A DNA stretch of 64,000 nucleotides from positions 62,001-126,000 of the forward strand of contig CAWJUH010000001.1 of the NCBI GenBank assembly GCA_963846005.1, read 5' to 3'. The position numbers were made by a program, and so were the translations under genes. The notes under the pieces were generated by a model. That model worked only from the letters and a program-made list of their open reading frames with translations, was not told where the DNA came from and searched no databases. Numbering within the stretch: position 1 is the first letter of the stretch; each line of letters opens with the position of its first letter. The DNA is from CAVSUR01 sp963846005 (GTDB lineage Bacteria > Actinomycetota > Actinomycetes > Streptosporangiales > Streptosporangiaceae). Of this stretch, positions 42,359 through 53,993 are shown in pieces.

Positions 42359-43155
42359 TCAGCCGTCCTTTCCCGGCCGCGGCCTGGACTGCAGGTAGCG
42401 GCACAGCAGGTATCCGTTGTCGTCCAGCACGTGGGCCAGTTCGAGCCCGGCCAGCGCGCCCGCCCGGCCCGGGCCGGGCGGGGTCAGGATGCGCCCGGCC
42501 GGGCCGCCGGCCAGCACCGGGCTGTAGGTCAGGCACAGCTCGTCGAGCAGGCCGGCCGCGGTGATCTGGCCGAGCAGGCCGGGGCCGCCCTCGGCCAGGA
42601 TCTTGCGGTAGCCGAGCCCGGCCAGCGCGGCGACCGCGGCCTGCGCCGTGACCGTGTCCGGGCCGGCGACGACCACCTCGGCGTGCCGCGCCGCGGCCGC
42701 GCGCCGGTCCGCCGGGGCGGCCTGCGTGGTCAGCACGATAGTCGGGGTCCGGCCCGGGTAGGCGGCCAGCAGCCCGCTGTCGTCCGGGCCGAGGTCCAGG
42801 CCGGCCGGTGATCACCGCGATCGGCGGCGGCGGAGCTCCGGCCCGGGCGCAGCCGCCCGATCAGCTGGCGCGGGTCGACCGGCTTGTAGCTCTCGGCCCG
42901 CGCGGTGCCCGCGCCGACCAGGACCACGTCGGCCAGGCTGCGCAGCACGGCGAAGACCAGCCGGTCGGCAGGCCCGGACAGCCCGCCCGAGCGCCCGGCC
43001 AGCGCGACCGCGCCGTCCGCGCTGGCGATCATGTTGGCGCGCAGCCACGGCCGCGCCGCCCGGCCCGCGGGTAGGCGTACAGCCGGGCCAGGGCGCCGAC
43101 GGGATCGGCCGTGCTGCCCGGCCGGGTCCGGGGGGGCCGGGTAGATCTGCCGCAC
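42359..43155 (-). pseudogene. RibD C-terminal-type pyrimidine reductase (several frame changes)
   Basis: Segments appear in correct order but in different frames: VRQIYPAPP, LARLYAYPRAG, PWLRANMIASADGAVALAGRSGGLSGPADRLVFAVLRSLADVVLVGAGTARAE (with the conserved substrate residues), APPPPIAVIT, LDLGPDDSGLLAAYPG and, intact, the second half KILAEGGPGLLGQITAAGLLDELCLTYSPVL. The enzyme family reduces the ribosyl ring of a riboflavin precursor; stand-alone copies are common in actinobacteria and may act on other pyrimidines. GTG 43155. The ends meet gad, 2 bp apart. At least four indels are needed. Confidence 0.8.
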
Positions 43156-43359
43156 GGCCAGCAGTCAACCAGACCCGGCCCCGGGCCCGGGCCCGCGGGA
43201 CCGGCACGCTGCGGCGCGGCCGCACGTGCCAGTAACGCTGCGATACCGGAACAGGACGCACCGTCTTGGCATGTCGCGCACATTGCCGTTTGCACATAGT
43301 GCAAAATGGTCCTGGGGGGCAGCCCGACGCGGCCTCCCGGGGGATCGAGGGGGTGCGCG

Positions 43360-43776
43360 GTGCAGTTCCTGGCGCTGGCGATCTGGGCTGGCACGGCCTG
43401 TTTCGGCTTATACCTGCTCGCCGTCTGGCTGTCGAACGGCGGGCTGCGCCAGCAGGCCGACCAGGATCACGGTGTTCCCGGCGGCTGCTGATCTTCGCCC
43501 ATCCGGTGCTGGCCACCACCGGGCTGACGCTTCTGGCTGGCGTTCATCTTCACCCGCGCCGTCGGCTTCGCCTGGGCCGGGTTCGGCGTGCTCGGCTGCT
43601 CGGCGATGCTCGGGTTCGTGATGCTGACCCGCTGGCTGATCGGCCGCGGCGGCCGGCACGCCAGCGGCGCGGAGCAGCACTTCCCGGCCCGGATCGTGGC
43701 CGTGCACGGCGCGGTGGGGCTGACCACGTTCGCGCTGGTGCTGATCACCGCCACGCTCGCCACCGGGCAGCGCTAG
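43360..43776 (+). pseudogene. Small membrane protein, ~135 aa, of unknown function (two frame changes)
   Basis: GTG 43360 opens FLALAIWAGTACFGLYLLAVWL (TM1). Later segments LLIFAHPVLATTGLT (near 43490), FIFTRAVGFAWAGFGVLGCSAMLGFVML and VAVHGAVGLTTFALVLITATL appear in other frames and give four TM helices in all. No family name. Frame breaks near 43475 and 43535. Confidence 0.55.
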
Positions 43777-43793
43777 CCTGCCCGCGCGGGCGT

Positions 43794-45981
<2,188 letters not shown>

Positions 45982-45990
45982 CAATCGACT

Positions 45991-47680
45991 TTACCGGCCG
46001 GCCGTGACAGCGGACCGGGCGGCCACGGCGGCCAGGTCGGTGCCGTCCGGCAGCAGGCCGAACGGCTGCGCGGCCACCGCCAGGCCCGGCCGGCAGGCCC
46101 GGCCCCTCCCGGCCAGCACCGCCCAGCCGGGCGGCGCAGAACGCGTCCGCCACCGCCGCGGGGGAGCGGCGGGCCAGCAGCGACCCCTGCAGGGTGAGCG
46201 TGACCAGCCCGGCCAGGTACCGGGCCCGCCGCTGCGCGGCGGGCCGGGGCAGTGCCGCCAGCCCGGCCAGCTCGGCGGCCAGCGCTGCGGCCGCGGCGTC
46301 CAGCCGGGCGTCGGCGCCCGCCGCCTGGCCGACCTCGGCCAGCAGCTGCGGCGCCGTCTGCGGCGCGCGGTGCAGCGCGCGCAGCAGGTCCAGCGCGGTG
46401 ACGTTGCCCGAGCCTTCCCAGATCGAGTTCAGCGGCGCGTCCCGGTACAGCCGGGGCAGGCCAGAGTCCTCCACGTAGCCGTTCCCGCCCAGGCACTCCA
46501 GCGCCTCCGCGGTGACCGCCGGGGCCCGCTTGCAGATCCAGAACTTGGCGGCCGGCAGCGCCAGCCGCAGCAGCGCGGCCTCGGCCTCGTCGCCGCGGGC
46601 GGCCCGGTCGGCGGCCCCGGCCAGCCGCAGCGCGAGCGCGGTGGCCGCCTCGGCCTCCAGCGCCAGGTCGGCCAGCACCTGCGTCATCAGCGGCTGGTCC
46701 GCCAGCGCGGCGCCGAACGCGGACCGGTGCGCGGCGTGGTGCGCGGCCGCGACGCTGGCCTGGCGGATCTGGGCGGCGCTGCCGAGCACGCAGTCCAGCC
46801 GGGTGGCGCTGACCATCTCGATGATCGTGGCCACGCCCCGGCCGGGCTCGCCGACCAGCCAGCCGGACGCCGCCTCGTACTCCACCTCGGCCGAGGCGTT
46901 GGACCGGTTGCCGAGCTTGTCCTTCAGCCGCATCAGCCGCATCGCGTTGCGGGTCCCGTCCGGCAGCACCCGGGGCAGCAGGAAGCACGACAAGCCCTCG
47001 GGCAGCCTGGGCCAGTACCAGGAACAGGTCGCGACATCGGCGCGGAGCAGAACCACTTGTGCCCGGTGATCAGGTAGCTGCCGTCCCCGGCCGGCTCGGC
47101 GCGGGTGGTGTTCGCGCGCACGTCGGAGCCGCCCTGCTTCTCGGTCATCGCCATCCCGGCGAGCAGGCCGCGCTTGCCGGCCGGGACGGCCAGGCCGGGG
47201 TCGTAGGCCCGGGCGGTCAGCAGCGGCTCGTACACCGCGGCCAGCTCGGGGGCGTGCCGCAGCGCGGGCACGGCCGCGTTGGTCATCGACACCGGGCAGC
47301 CGTGGCCGGCCTCGGCCTGAGTCCAGACGTAGAACCCCGCGGCCCGGGCCACGTGCGCGCCGGGCCGCGGATCGGCCCAGGCGGCGGCGTGCAGGCCGCG
47401 GGTCACCGCGACCGTCATCAGCTCGTGCCAGGCGGGGTGGAACTCGACCTCGTCGATCCGGCGGCCGTACCGGTCATGGCTGCGCAGCACCGGCGGGTTA
47501 TCGTTGGCCAGCCGGGCGGCCGCCAGGATGCGCGGGTCGCCGGCCAGCAGGCCCAGCTCGTGCACGCCCGCGCGGGCCCAGCCCGCGCCCTCGGCCTCCA
47601 GCCCGGCGGCCAGTGCCGGGTCGGCAGCGACGTCGTGCCCGGCCAGCGGCGGGGGCTGGTTGGTGACCTGGTGAGTAGCG
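45991..47680 (-). pseudogene. Acyl-CoA dehydrogenase, AidB/IBR-like (frame changes)
   Basis: N-terminal part VTNQPPPLAGHDVAADPAL, then YGRRIDEVEFHPAWHELM and the FAD-domain MAMTEKQGGSDVRANTTRAEP, followed by HKWFCSAPM. At ~47020 the frame changes to RLKDKLGNRSNASAEVEY, VEDSGLPRLYRDAPLNSIWEGSGNV, characteristic of the AidB/adaptive-response subfamily. A second change near 46130 gives the family-like end. ~560 aa in all. Start codon not clear; no ATG/GTG lies where expected. AidB-like proteins bind FAD and DNA; others act on isovaleryl-type CoA esters. Confidence 0.8.
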
Positions 47681-47708
47681 TGCGGGGGCGTGGCGGCCGG
47701 CCGCCGGG

Positions 47709-48491
47709 TCAGCCCGTGTGGATGCCGCACTCGGACTTGGCCGTGCCCGCCCAGCGGCCGCTGCGCGGATCGGCCCCGGCGGCGACCCGGACGGTGCAGG
47801 TGGCGCAGCCGATCGACGGGTAGCCGTCGTACACCAGCGGGTTGACCAGCACGCCGTGCTCGGCGATGTAGGCGTCTACCTGCTCGCTGGTCCATTCCAC
47901 GATCGGGTTGACCTTGACCATCTTGCGCCGGGCGTCCCACTGCACCGTGCCGGTGTCGCTGCGGAACGAGGTCTCCTCCCGGCGCACGCCGGTGATCCAC
48001 GCGTCGTAGGGGCCGAGCGCCTGCTCAAGCGGTGCCACCTTGCGCAGGTAGCAGCACAAGTCCGGGTTGCGGGCGTAGAGCTTGGGGCCCATCTCCGCGT
48101 CCTGCTCGGCCACCGTGGTCGGGGGAGTCACGTTGACCACGTTCACCGGGTAGACCGCGGACACCGCGTCCCGGGTGCCGATCGTCTCGGCGAAGTGGTA
48201 GCCGGTGTCGAGGAACAGCACGTCGATGTCCGGCACGATCTGCGCGGCCAGATGGATTATCACCGCGTCGGTCATGGACGAGGTAATGCACAGCCTGCTG
48301 CCGAACGTGCCGGCGGCCCACCGGATGACCTGCTCCGCGGGAGCGCCGCGCAGCTCCTGGGCTGCTTCAGCGGCGATCTTCTCGGTATCGATGAGATCCT
48401 CCGGGTGCGGCGCGTAGCTTCTGGCCCCGCCATCGTAGCCAGGCTGACTGATCTTGGCCTCAACACTAGGGCGGCGAGCCGGTATATGCAT
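47709..48491 (-). CDS. cysH: Assimilatory adenylyl-sulfate (APS) reductase
   Basis: 260 aa. Sulfonucleotide-binding core: SRLCITSSMTDAVIIHL, FLDTGYHFAETIGTRD, VRREETSFR. The pair CCYLRK and the later GCATCT give the four Cys of a [4Fe-4S] cluster, so it uses APS rather than PAPS; the catalytic Cys is in GRWAGTAKSECGIH. It reduces APS to sulfite for cysteine synthesis. ATG 48491. No other cys gene follows within the window. Confidence 0.93.
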   Translation of the reverse strand: MHIPARRPSVEAKISQPGYDGGARSYAPHPEDLIDTEKIAAEAAQELRGAPAEQVIRWAAGTFGSRLCITSSMTDAVIIHLAAQIVPDIDVLFLDTGYHFAETIGTRDAVSAVYPVNVVNVTPPTTVAEQDAEMGPKLYARNPDLCCYLRKVAPLEQALGPYDAWITGVRREETSFRSDTGTVQWDARRKMVKVNPIVEWTSEQVDAYIAEHGVLVNPLVYDGYPSIGCATCTVRVAAGADPRSGRWAGTAKSECGIHTG

Positions 48492-48629
48492 CGTTGCGGC
48501 CGTAACCGGGTGAGTCGCACGTCACGTCGTGCGGCTGCCGGTGACGACGTGAGCGACAACTACGCCGGTTCCCCCTGATATTCCCGTGACCGCAGCAGTT
48601 CAGTCCTGCGCGCGGTCACCGCGGGCGGC

Positions 48630-48755
48630 TCAGCCCTGCCGGACCCAGCTCAGCTGCGGCTCGGCGGGCGGATCGGCCGGCTTGTGCTGGCAGTCACACC
48701 AGGTGCCGCCGGGGCACTCGCCGTGCCGCCGCTGCCGGCACGCCAGGCAGACCAT
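48630..48755 (-). CDS. Small Cys-rich protein beside whiB
   Basis: 41 aa, ATG 48755. VCLACRQRRHGECPGGTWCDCQH carries a C-x2-C...C...C-x-C-x-H set, a likely zinc or Fe-S site, then a Pro-rich tail. Start lies just past the whiB stop on the same strand (17 bp). No function known; I think it is real because of the dense Cys/His pattern and good codon bias. Confidence 0.55.
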   Translation of the reverse strand: MVCLACRQRRHGECPGGTWCDCQHKPADPPAEPQLSWVRQG

Positions 48756-48772
48756 CGCAGCCCGTGCGCCGC

Positions 48773-49072
48773 TCAGGCCGCGTTGGCCCGGCGCATCCGG
48801 CGGCGGCGCTCGGACGAGCGCTCGTCCTCGTTCAGCCCGCCCCAGGTGCCGTACTTCTCGGGACGGCCGATCGCGTAGTCCAGGCACTGGGCCTGGACCG
48901 GGCAGGAGGCACAGACGGCCTTGGCCTTGCGCTCGCGGATCTCACGCTCGGGCTGGCGCTCGCCGTCCGGGCCGAAAAAGAGCACGACCTCTTCGCCGCG
49001 GCAGGCAGCTTCGTCCTGCCAGCCCCAGTTAGGCCGGTGCATCAGCACCGCCTGGCGGCGCACCTCAGACAT
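48773..49072 (-). CDS. WhiB-family [4Fe-4S] transcription factor
   Basis: 99 aa. Four cluster Cys: ACRGEEVVLFF, then VCASCPVQAQCLDYA. The turn GTWGGLNEDER and a basic tail (RRRRMRRANAA) complete the family. WhiB proteins bind the primary sigma factor and respond to NO, O2 or redox. Not clearly WhiB1-7 by eye. ATG 49072 with GAGGAG upstream. The basic tail is longer than in WhiB1. Confidence 0.92.
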   Translation of the reverse strand: MSEVRRQAVLMHRPNWGWQDEAACRGEEVVLFFGPDGERQPEREIRERKAKAVCASCPVQAQCLDYAIGRPEKYGTWGGLNEDERSSERRRRMRRANAA

Positions 49073-49432
49073 GAGTAGCTTCTCCTCAACCCAAGCTCTT
49101 ACCGTGTCGCACGGCTCTTGCCGCGCAGCACGATCAGCAATCGCGTCATTGTTCAGGTCCGGCGCGTTCCCGCCGTGCCGGACCACTGTCGGCGCCGCGC
49201 TAAAATCGTCTTGCGCGGCGTTTTCCCGTCGGTGTGTGCAACGCACGGCACCGGCGGGGTGTTCCCAGCCCGTTTTCCGGTGTGCGGCGAAGCCTGTGAG
49301 CAGGCAATACCGGCTGCCGGGACCCGCGCCGGCCGAGACCCGCGATGACCAGGCAGCCCAGCTGGCCGGGCTCCGGCCAGCGTGCCGAACCGACGCATCA
49401 TCTTGCCAGCTAGCGGACGGGCCTGCAGCCGG
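49073..49432. other. 360-bp intergenic region upstream of whiB
   Basis: Lower G+C than the flanking genes and rich in short A/T-containing stretches near 49140 and 49200. No gene of family likeness is seen. It probably carries the whiB promoter and 5' leader (minus strand); WhiB genes often have long leaders. No clear -10 box or dyad could be fixed. Confidence 0.4.
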
Positions 49433-49936
49433 ATGAGTAAATATCCGGCGGCAATCCGGCCATTCCAGGGCCCAGCCGGACCGGGTGACGCAAGGCCGCC
49501 GCCTTACCCGGACCAGCTGCCCGCAGATTACCAACAGCAGCCATGGGCTGATTACGGCGACTGCTCCCGGCCTGATGATTACGCTGACTGCCCCCGGCCT
49601 GATGATTACGCTGACTGCCCCGGCCTGATGATTACCGTGACCGGCCGCGGCCCGATGGTTATCGTGACCGGCCGCGGCCCGATGGTTATCGTGACCGGCC
49701 GCGGCCCGATGGTTATCGTGATCCGCCCGCTGATAACCACGGCCAGTGGGCCCGCTGATTACGGTTATGCGATGCTGGCTGATTACCGTGACCAGCCTCC
49801 CGGCCCGGCGGATTTCCCGGCAAGCCCGCGGGCAGCGGAAATCCCCGGTTATCCGGGGAGCGGGGGCCGGCCGGTGATTCCCGGCCGGCCAGGACGACTG
49901 CGCGCACGCCGCGGCGCCGCGCTGCCAGCCGCGTGA
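49433..49936 (+). CDS. Tyr/Pro/Asp-rich repeat protein of unknown function (two frame changes)
   Basis: ATG 49433: MSKYPAAIRPFQGPAGPGD, then PPYPDQLPADYQQQPWADYGD. A run of RPDDY/RPDGYRDR units follows; to keep them the frame must shift near 49620 and back near 49750. It ends ADYGYAMLADYRDQPPGP and a Pro/Gly tail to 49936. About 167 aa, disordered, with a Tyr every 6-9 residues. No known family; could be a surface or phase-separating protein, or a fast-evolving pseudogene. Confidence 0.4.
   Translation: MSKYPAAIRPFQGPAGPGDARPPPYPDQLPADYQQQPWADYGDCSRPDDYADCPRPDDYADCPGLMITVTGRGPMVIVTGRGPMVIVTGRGPMVIVIRPLITTASGPADYGYAMLADYRDQPPGPADFPASPRAAEIPGYPGSGGRPVIPGRPGRLRARRGAALPAA
49570..49735 (+). repeat. 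Tandem repeat of ~30 bp
   Basis: Copies of gatggttatcgtgaccggcc plus gcggccc occur at 49650-49735, preceded by degenerate gatgattacgctgactgccc copies from 49570. In the likely frame they encode RPDGYRDR and RPDDYADC units. Confidence 0.8.
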
Positions 49937-50062
49937 CCTGCGGCCGCATGATTAATACGAGCGGGACGCTTTAAAAGGGCCGGGACTAAAAGATGCCGCG
50001 GGCACTGTTAGAGCGGTCAGTCAATGGGGATATACGTGCGGCGGGGGAAGGGGGACACACAA

Positions 50063-50398
50063 GTGGCACAGAAAGTTTCTGTTACATTCGCCTGCGACTA
50101 CGACTCACGCGAGATCCCGGCAGGCCACGCTCTCACCCGGACGTTCAGCCTGGATGGCCGGGATTATGAGATCGACCTGTGCGAAAAGCACAGCCAGAAG
50201 TTCGACGAGGCGGTGCGGCGCTTCGCCGACAAGGCGCGCAAGGCCACCAGCCGGGTCGCCCGGCCGAAGCGCCGGACGGCAGCGCACCGGCGCCGCAGCG
50301 CGGCGATCCGGTCCTGGGCCAAGCGCAGCGGGCTGGACGTCAACGACCGCGGCCGGATCCCGGCTCAGGTCATCGCCAAGTACGAGGCCGAGCACTAG
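50063..50398 (+). CDS. lsr2: Lsr2-family nucleoid protein (xenogeneic silencer)
   Basis: 111 aa. N-terminal dimerisation domain AQKVSVTFACDYDS...FSLDGRDYEIDLCEKHSQKFDEAVRRF; C-terminal DNA-binding part IRSWAKRSGLDVNDRGRIPAQVIAKYE with the RGR AT-hook-like core. Lsr2 binds AT-rich, often foreign, DNA and silences it. GTG 50063 is chosen at the family start; the open frame to 50024 adds a basic leader not in the family. Upstream 49937-50062 is A/T-rich and may be self-regulated. Confidence 0.92.
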   Translation: MAQKVSVTFACDYDSREIPAGHALTRTFSLDGRDYEIDLCEKHSQKFDEAVRRFADKARKATSRVARPKRRTAAHRRRSAAIRSWAKRSGLDVNDRGRIPAQVIAKYEAEH

Positions 50399-51216
50399 TC
50401 AGGCCGGACCGCGGCTGATCCCGGGGAGCCCGTCGCGGCCTCCCCGGGATCAGCCGCGTGCCGGGCCGGCACCGCGGGCCCGGCGGATGCTGCCGCCGGC
50501 CCGGCGGACAGTGCCGCGGGATCAGCCGCGGGCTCAGCGGGCGGGACCGCTCCGATGACCGAGGCCAGGACCTGGGCGTTGGGCAGCAGCACGACGCCGT
50601 CCTCGGTGTCGACCCGGACGTAGGTCAGGCTGATGTCGGTGACGTCGCCCTCGATCGTGCCGCCGAGCGCGCCGGCCCGGAAGCGCACCCGCTGGCCGAC
50701 CCGGAACGGCCGGGCGAACAGCAGGACCAGGCCGGCGAACAGGTTGGCCAGCGACTGCTGCGCGGCGATGCCGAGCAGCACCCCGGTGACGGCGCCGCCG
50801 AGCACCAGCTGGCCGACCCCGATGTTAGCCAGGTCGAGGGCCATCACGAGCAGCAGGAACACGCCGATGAGCACCAGCGCGTACCGCAGCACCCCGGCGT
50901 GCGCGGATCCGATCCTGGGCCGCACCCGGTCCCGCAGCTGCCCGGTCAGCCCGAACACGGCGGCCAGCCCGGTCAGGAAGAAGGCGACGGCGCCGGCGTA
51001 GATGATGATCTGGCCGGTCTGGTAGCCAACCGTGTCGGTCACCTTGCCGGCCGTGTTAACCGAGTTATGCAGCAGCGGACGCCCGAAGGCGAGCACGGCC
51101 ACCAGAGCGGCAATCGCCACGACCAGCGCGATGATTGACCGCCACGGCCGGGCCCGGTCCCGCACCCGGGCCACCTGGGCCGCCATGTCCAGCTGATGGC
51201 GCTCCTGGAGGTCCAT
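50395..51216 (-). CDS. Small-conductance mechanosensitive channel (MscS) family protein
   Basis: 273 aa. Four hydrophobic segments; the last (LVLGGAVTGVLLGIAAQQSLANLFAGLVLLF) is the pore-lining helix of MscS with its Gly/Ala pattern. The beta domain follows (ARPFRVGQRVRFRAG, GDVTDISLTYVRVDTEDGVVLLPNAQVLAS). The C-terminus from ~230 is a low-complexity Ala/Pro tail that includes the lsr2 terminator. It should open under membrane tension. ATG 51216. Confidence 0.88.
   Translation of the reverse strand: MDLQERHQLDMAAQVARVRDRARPWRSIIALVVAIAALVAVLAFGRPLLHNSVNTAGKVTDTVGYQTGQIIIYAGAVAFFLTGLAAVFGLTGQLRDRVRPRIGSAHAGVLRYALVLIGVFLLLVMALDLANIGVGQLVLGGAVTGVLLGIAAQQSLANLFAGLVLLFARPFRVGQRVRFRAGALGGTIEGDVTDISLTYVRVDTEDGVVLLPNAQVLASVIGAVPPAEPAADPAALSAGPAAASAGPAVPARHAADPGEAATGSPGSAAVRPD
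50410..50458. terminator. Perfect 19-bp inverted repeat between lsr2 and the mscS-like gene
   Basis: CGCGGCTGATCCCGGGGAG (50410-50428) is exactly complementary to 50440-50458, with an 11-nt loop. It lies 12 bp past the lsr2 stop and so is its likely terminator. At the same time it lies inside the last codons of the convergent mscS-like gene. No T tract. Confidence 0.75.
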
Positions 51217-51296
51217 TCGCCCAAAGCTACCGGGGCCGTGGCGTGCGCCGGCCCCGGGGACAGCCGTCCCCGGGGCAGGCCTGCGTCAGCACGCGC

Positions 51297-51929
51297 TCAG
51301 GCGCGGGCCTTCAGGATCGGGCCGCCGACCGGCATGACCACCGAGCCGCGGACGCCGTTGAAGACCGAGGCGAACGAGGTGTACCAGGCGACCAGCGCGG
51401 TGAGAATGCCCACGTAACCGCCGAGCTTGATCGTGCCGGAGCTGTTCGCGAAATTGCCCAGGAACAAGATGATCTCGGTGATCTCCAGGGTCAGGAAGAC
51501 CAGGAACACCGCCATGTTGGTGAGCGTGCTGCACACCAGCATGTAAGTGTTGAAAATGGCCCAGGCCAGCAGGATCCAGCCGAGGTCGTGCGGTATCGCC
51601 GTGGCCGTCTTGGCGGTGGGCGCGACCAGCAGGATGTAGAGCCCCAGCCCGATCCAGAACGCCCCGTAGCTGCCGAACGCGGTCGAGCCGAAGACGTTCC
51701 TGTTGCGGAACTCCCACATGCCCGCCAGCAGCTGAGCCAGGCCGCCATAGGCAAAGGCATACCCGAGCCAGGCGCTGCCGGTAGCGCTCGTCATCCAGCC
51801 CGCGTTGGCAGCCGACAGCAAGAAGGTGGTCAGCGCGAAGCCGGCCAGGCCGAGCGGCGCGGGGTCGGCGATGCCGGGATCGGTGACCGAGCCCGCCGGG
51901 GCAGTCGGATCTTCGTTGATTGCGCTCAA
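51297..51929 (-). CDS. GPR1/FUN34/YaaH (SatP-type) acetate/succinate transporter
   Basis: 210 aa with six TM segments. The motif NPAPLGL appears as DPAPLGLAGFALTTFLLS (residues ~25-40), the family's substrate-binding signature. GLAQLLAGMWEFRNRNVFGSTAFGSYGAFWI matches the TM3-4 part. SatP-family proteins move acetate/succinate with protons or as channels. TTG 51929 is preceded by AGGAGGAG at 51935-51941, which decides the start; the open frame beyond has no likeness. Confidence 0.9.
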   Translation of the reverse strand: MSAINEDPTAPAGSVTDPGIADPAPLGLAGFALTTFLLSAANAGWMTSATGSAWLGYAFAYGGLAQLLAGMWEFRNRNVFGSTAFGSYGAFWIGLGLYILLVAPTAKTATAIPHDLGWILLAWAIFNTYMLVCSTLTNMAVFLVFLTLEITEIILFLGNFANSSGTIKLGGYVGILTALVAWYTSFASVFNGVRGSVVMPVGGPILKARA

Positions 51930-52205
51930 GTAACTCCTCCTAGAACTGAGCGGCACAGCCCGCGGCATCCGCCACGGCCCGGGTCCGCGTTCGGTGGCCG
52001 GAAGGAGCAGCGGGAGCAGCCGTCGCGCTCGGCTGCGGGCGGGTGCCGTCCGCAGCCGCATCGCGAGCAGGACACGTGAGCAGGAAAACAGCCACCATTT
52101 TGCTGACCCTTCCCTCATCTTCACTCACGGCTCATCAGAACCAGCGGTGAGGATCTGCCCTGAGCGTAACTCTGGACGACGGGTTTAGGGAGTCCCGACT
52201 TGCGT

Positions 52206-53922
52206 TCACAGCAGCACATCGGGCGCCGGCTGCGCCCCGGCGGCGCCGCCGCGGGCCAGCAGCCCGCTCAGGCCGTCTCTGGTCGCCAGCACCACCAGCC
52301 GGTCCCTGGCGGCCAGCCGGTAGGTCCCCGGCGGGGCCCAGCTGGCCTGCTCGGCGCCGGCCCGGCGCAGCGCGAGGACCCGCACCTGGCCCACGGCGTG
52401 CACGTCCTGCACGGCCTGGCCGACGAGCTCGGACTCAGGGTCGACCGGCACGTCGGCGATCAGCAGCACGTGCCAGGCCGACCGGGACCGTGCGCAGCAG
52501 CTGGTGCTCCAGCATCGCGGCGGCGAACGCGGGCGCGGCCAGGTAGGGAACCGACCGGGAGATCGTGTTGCTGACCGTGCGCTGGACCCGCTCGGCCAGG
52601 TCGTCGTGGTACAGCCGGACCACGATCCGCGGCTGGTCGGCCAGGGCCCGGGCGTGCAGCGCGGTCTCCAGGTTGGCCACGTCGCTGTCGGTGACCGAGA
52701 TCAGGCTCTGGCAGGTGGCGATGCCCGCGGTCCGCAGCGTCTCCTCCTGGTGCGTCTCGCCGATCACGATCCGCAGCCCGAGCTGGCGGGCCAGGGCCAG
52801 GCCGGTGGCGTCCTCGCTCTTGTCCACGCAGACCACGCCGACGCCGAGGTCGTGCAGCTGGGCCGCGACCCGGCTGCCCACGTTGCCGAGCCCGGCGACG
52901 ATCACGTGCCCCGACAGCGGCGGCTGCTGGGCGCGCACCGAGCCGGTCAGCCGGGCGCCCACCACGGCCGCGGTGACCAGCGGCAGGAAGGCCAGGCCGT
53001 CGAAGGTGAGCAGGAACTGGGCGGTCTTCTCCGCCGCGCCGAGCGCCGGGTTGGTCACCGCGGCGCCCGCGGCGTCCAGCGCGGTCTCGTACAGCGCGTT
53101 GCCGGCCGACAGGTGGGCGCCGATGACCAGCAGCACGAAGCCGGCCACCAGGGCGGCGAGCAGCATCGCGAACGCGATGCCGAGCTTGTGCCACACCAGC
53201 CGGCGCACGCGCCCGGCGGCCGTCCGCAGCACCCGCCGCCGTCCCGGCACCAGCGGATTGCGCGGGGTCCCGTCGGCCACCGCCAGCACCAGGTCAGCGA
53301 GCTCGCCCTCGCCGGGCAGCAGCCGCGGCGCCTGATCGTCGTCGCCGGCCGACAGCCCGCACAGCACGCTTCCCGAGCCCACCTCGGTCCGGCGGGCCAC
53401 GTACAGCGTCTTGCCCGCCACCCGGACGTGGCTCGGGGTGGGCTGGCCGAGCGAGGCGGCCACGAACGAAGGGGCGGCCATCGCCGCCCCCGACAGCACC
53501 GCGCAGTCGGCGAAGAAGGTGCGGATCCGCTCGCCGAGGCGGGTGTTGAATACCGACAGCACCAGCCGCAGCTCGGGGTTCAGCTCCTGGGCCCGCAGCG
53601 CCGCGTGGAAGTTGCTCAGGTCGTCGCGGTGCAAGATGGCCAGCGCCCGGGCGGCCGGGACGTCCGCGTCGAGGAACGCCCGGTGGTCCAGCACGGACCG
53701 CTCGATGAGCCGCACGCCCGGCAGCCGGGCGATCTGCGGGGCGCGGCCCGAGCTGGCGCTGCGGACCAGCGCGGTGACCCGTTCCGCGTACCGGACGGTC
53801 AGCTCCTCGACCACCCGCAGCGCGAGCGCGTCGTCGCCGCAGACGACCAGGTGATCACGGACGGGTCCGGCTGCTCCCGGCGGCGGCGGGAAGTCCGCGG
53901 AATAAGGGAAATCCTCGCTCAC
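52206..53922 (-). pseudogene. CASTOR/POLLUX-like RCK (TrkA-N) ion-channel protein (one frame change)
   Basis: N-terminal TrkA-N-like domain DHLVVCGDDALALRVVEEL, then two TM segments (AFAMLLAALVAGFVLLVIGAHL; FLPLVTAAVVGARLTG) and a second TrkA-N domain HVIVAGLGNVGSRVAAQL, VVCVDKSEDATG, SVTDSDVANLETALHARAL. The last ~87 residues (VQDVHAVGQVRVLALR..., RLAARDRLVVLATRDG) continue in another frame after ~52480. Total ~570 aa. It looks like the RCK-gated channel family related to plant CASTOR, for K+ or Ca2+ flow. ATG 53922. Confidence 0.82.
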
Positions 53923-53993
53923 GGCGCGATCTTAGCGAGGGATCCCCGGCGAAAAGCGCACGCAGGCCTACGGCAGCCCCGGGGCAGCGCCTC

